Source of the DNA: Peptoniphilaceae bacterium
GTDB lineage: Bacteria; Bacillota; Clostridia; Tissierellales; Peptoniphilaceae
Length of the DNA: 64,000 bases
Reading direction: 5' to 3'
Assembly: GCA_028726605.1 (NCBI GenBank)
Contig: JAQYPV010000007.1
Coordinates: 108,800-172,799 of the forward strand
Shown here one piece after another: positions 63,030 through 64,000 of the stretch (position 1 is its first letter; each line of letters opens with the position of its first letter). A program made the position numbers and the translations under genes. The notes beneath the pieces are model-generated. The model worked only from the letters and a program-made list of their open reading frames with translations. It was not told the origin of the DNA and made no database searches.

Positions 63030-63794
63030 ATGAGCTTTTTGGATTTACTCAAAATCGAGTTTATGAAAGTAAAACGCTCCAAAATCGTACCCCTGATTTT
63101 CATTGCACCTTTATTGGTGGTGGTTTCCGGGGTTGCGAGTTTGAGCAACTATTTTACACCGGAATATACCAATGCGTGGCCTGCCATGTTCATTCAAAGT
63201 GCGCTTGTTTACGCCTACTATCTGCTCCCGTTCAGCATGATTGTAGTCTGTGTGATGATCGCAGGACGAGAAACAGGAAATAACGGGATTCTGAAAATGC
63301 TGGCGCTGCCGGTTAGCCGTTGCACATTATCCATTGCCAAATTCTGTGTGCTTACCTTTTATCTGTTTATGGAAATGGTGGTGTTTCTTGTCGTGTTCGT
63401 AATCGCCGGGTTGATTGCGACACAGACGATGGGAGTAACAGAAACCTTGCCGATCCTGTATCTTTTGAAATGGTGCTTGGGGCTGTTTCTGACGATGCTG
63501 CCATGTATTGCGGCTATGTGGGCCATCACCGTGTTGTTTGAAAAGCCGCTTCTCTCTGTGGGATTGAATTTGCTGCTTGTGATTCCCGGTGTATTGGTTG
63601 CAAATACGCCGCTGTGGCTCGCCTACCCGTACTGTTACAGCGGTTATCTCGTTTCCTGCTCTCTCCATGACTTTACGGCAGAAACTTCCGACGCCGCTTT
63701 TTCGATGTTTCCGTTCCTGCCGTGCGCGATCCTCGTGTTTGGTTTGTTTTTCGCGCTGGCTGTCACCCAATTTGGGAAAAAAGAAATGAGGTAA
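63030..63794 (+). CDS. ABC exporter membrane subunit 2 (LanG/MutG-like)
   Basis: 254 residues, about six membrane helices. Starts LLKIEFMKVKRSKIVPLIFI; REtGNNGILKMLALPVSR-type loop after the second helix is characteristic of ABC-2 permeases. AAGGAGGG lies 14 bases before ATG 63030. Partner of the preceding subunit. Confidence 0.82.
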   Translation: MSFLDLLKIEFMKVKRSKIVPLIFIAPLLVVVSGVASLSNYFTPEYTNAWPAMFIQSALVYAYYLLPFSMIVVCVMIAGRETGNNGILKMLALPVSRCTLSIAKFCVLTFYLFMEMVVFLVVFVIAGLIATQTMGVTETLPILYLLKWCLGLFLTMLPCIAAMWAITVLFEKPLLSVGLNLLLVIPGVLVANTPLWLAYPYCYSGYLVSCSLHDFTAETSDAAFSMFPFLPCAILVFGLFFALAVTQFGKKEMR

Positions 63795-63798
63795 AACT

Positions 63799-64000
63799 AT
63801 GGAAAAGAAAAAACTTCAATCAGTCAGTATCGCTGCACTCATTATAAGCATCCTGCCACTGGCGGCTCTAGCCCCGTCGTTCCTGCACCTTTCGCTGGCG
63901 GACGGAGTCCGAACCGCTTGGGCCGGAGCCAATATCGTTTTTGTCCTGCTGGGCCTGATCCTTTCGGTGGTATCTGTGCGGAGCAAGGAAAGCCGCAGCG
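63799..64000 (+). CDS. Small membrane protein, cut by window edge
   Basis: At least 67 residues from ATG 63799, 4 bases after the permease stop. Two hydrophobic segments (about 9-30 and 40-60) separated by a short loop. I do not recognise it. It may be an extra immunity or accessory membrane protein of the exporter. Confidence 0.6.
   Translation, partial: MEKKKLQSVSIAALIISILPLAALAPSFLHLSLADGVRTAWAGANIVFVLLGLILSVVSVRSKESRS

Overview
The window reads as chromosome of a low-complexity-genome Firmicute, most likely an anaerobic clostridial or Tissierellia-type organism (inference; perhaps Peptoniphilaceae-like, no species claimed). The clues are gene order (ruvCAB-queA-tgt-yajC-recJ-rel; scpAB-rluB-cmk-plsC-ispH; miaB-mutS-mutL-miaA), an IspH enzyme fused to ribosomal S1 domains, SepF-based division, an endonuclease-type MutL, and a YneA gene under Gram-positive LexA boxes. 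By eye, bases 1-58,980 are GC-rich with very dense packing: nearly every gene is on the + strand and start and stop codons often overlap by 4-25 bases.

Layout. 1-4.8 kb: end of a PTS enzyme I gene, a YitT membrane protein, S1 protein CvfB, a SurA-N-like protein, dipeptidase PepD, and two small proteins ending in a terminator. 4.8-9.4 kb: an RluA pseudouridine synthase, a two-component system and an associated lipoprotein. 9.4-10.3 kb: recX and a GIY-YIG gene on the - strand. 10.4-15.3 kb: a PC4-like protein, a CYTH protein, greA, lysS (with an extra C-terminal tRNA-binding domain), an acyl-ACP thioesterase and a DapF-fold racemase-like gene. 15.4-16.3 kb: nine tRNA genes in two promoter-led groups. 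16.5-23.9 kb: Holliday-junction processing, queuosine tRNA modification, YajC and RecJ. 23.9-36.9 kb: stringent response, AspRS, RseC-like, Der, PlsY, YggS, SepF, LspA, Ung, a second RluA-family enzyme and a ComM/YifB ATPase. 37.0-50.5 kb: efp-nusB-xseAB-ispA-argR-recN, Nudix, M50 protease, scpAB, rluB, BaiN-like flavoprotein, cmk, plsC and ispH-S1. 50.5-58.6 kb: miaB, mutS, mutL, miaA, a PLP lyase. 58.6-59.0 kb: LexA-controlled division inhibitor yneA.

From about 59.0 kb to the right edge the sequence changes character: lower GC, different codon use, and accessory genes. It holds a leftward response regulator/histidine kinase pair and a divergent rightward ABC exporter (one ATPase, two integral membrane subunits, and a fourth membrane protein cut by the window edge). 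This is the arrangement of lantibiotic or bacitracin-type self-protection modules that travel on conjugative elements of gut and mucosal Firmicutes; a DNA patch in front of it (59.04-59.30 kb) looks like mobile-element remnant.

The most unusual things seen are regulatory or architectural rather than a wholly new system: LysRS with an appended tRNA-binding domain; a 15-bp palindrome that buries the ribosome binding site of the ComM/YifB gene and overlaps a competing upstream hairpin; a terminator-like hairpin starting at the likely transcription start of greA; an ArgR protein whose arginine-binding motifs are changed; a tRNA-Tyr without a 1:72 pair; and an 11-bp-spaced direct repeat between the divergent halves of the foreign resistance module. 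All coordinates and motif readings are by eye; no database search was run.
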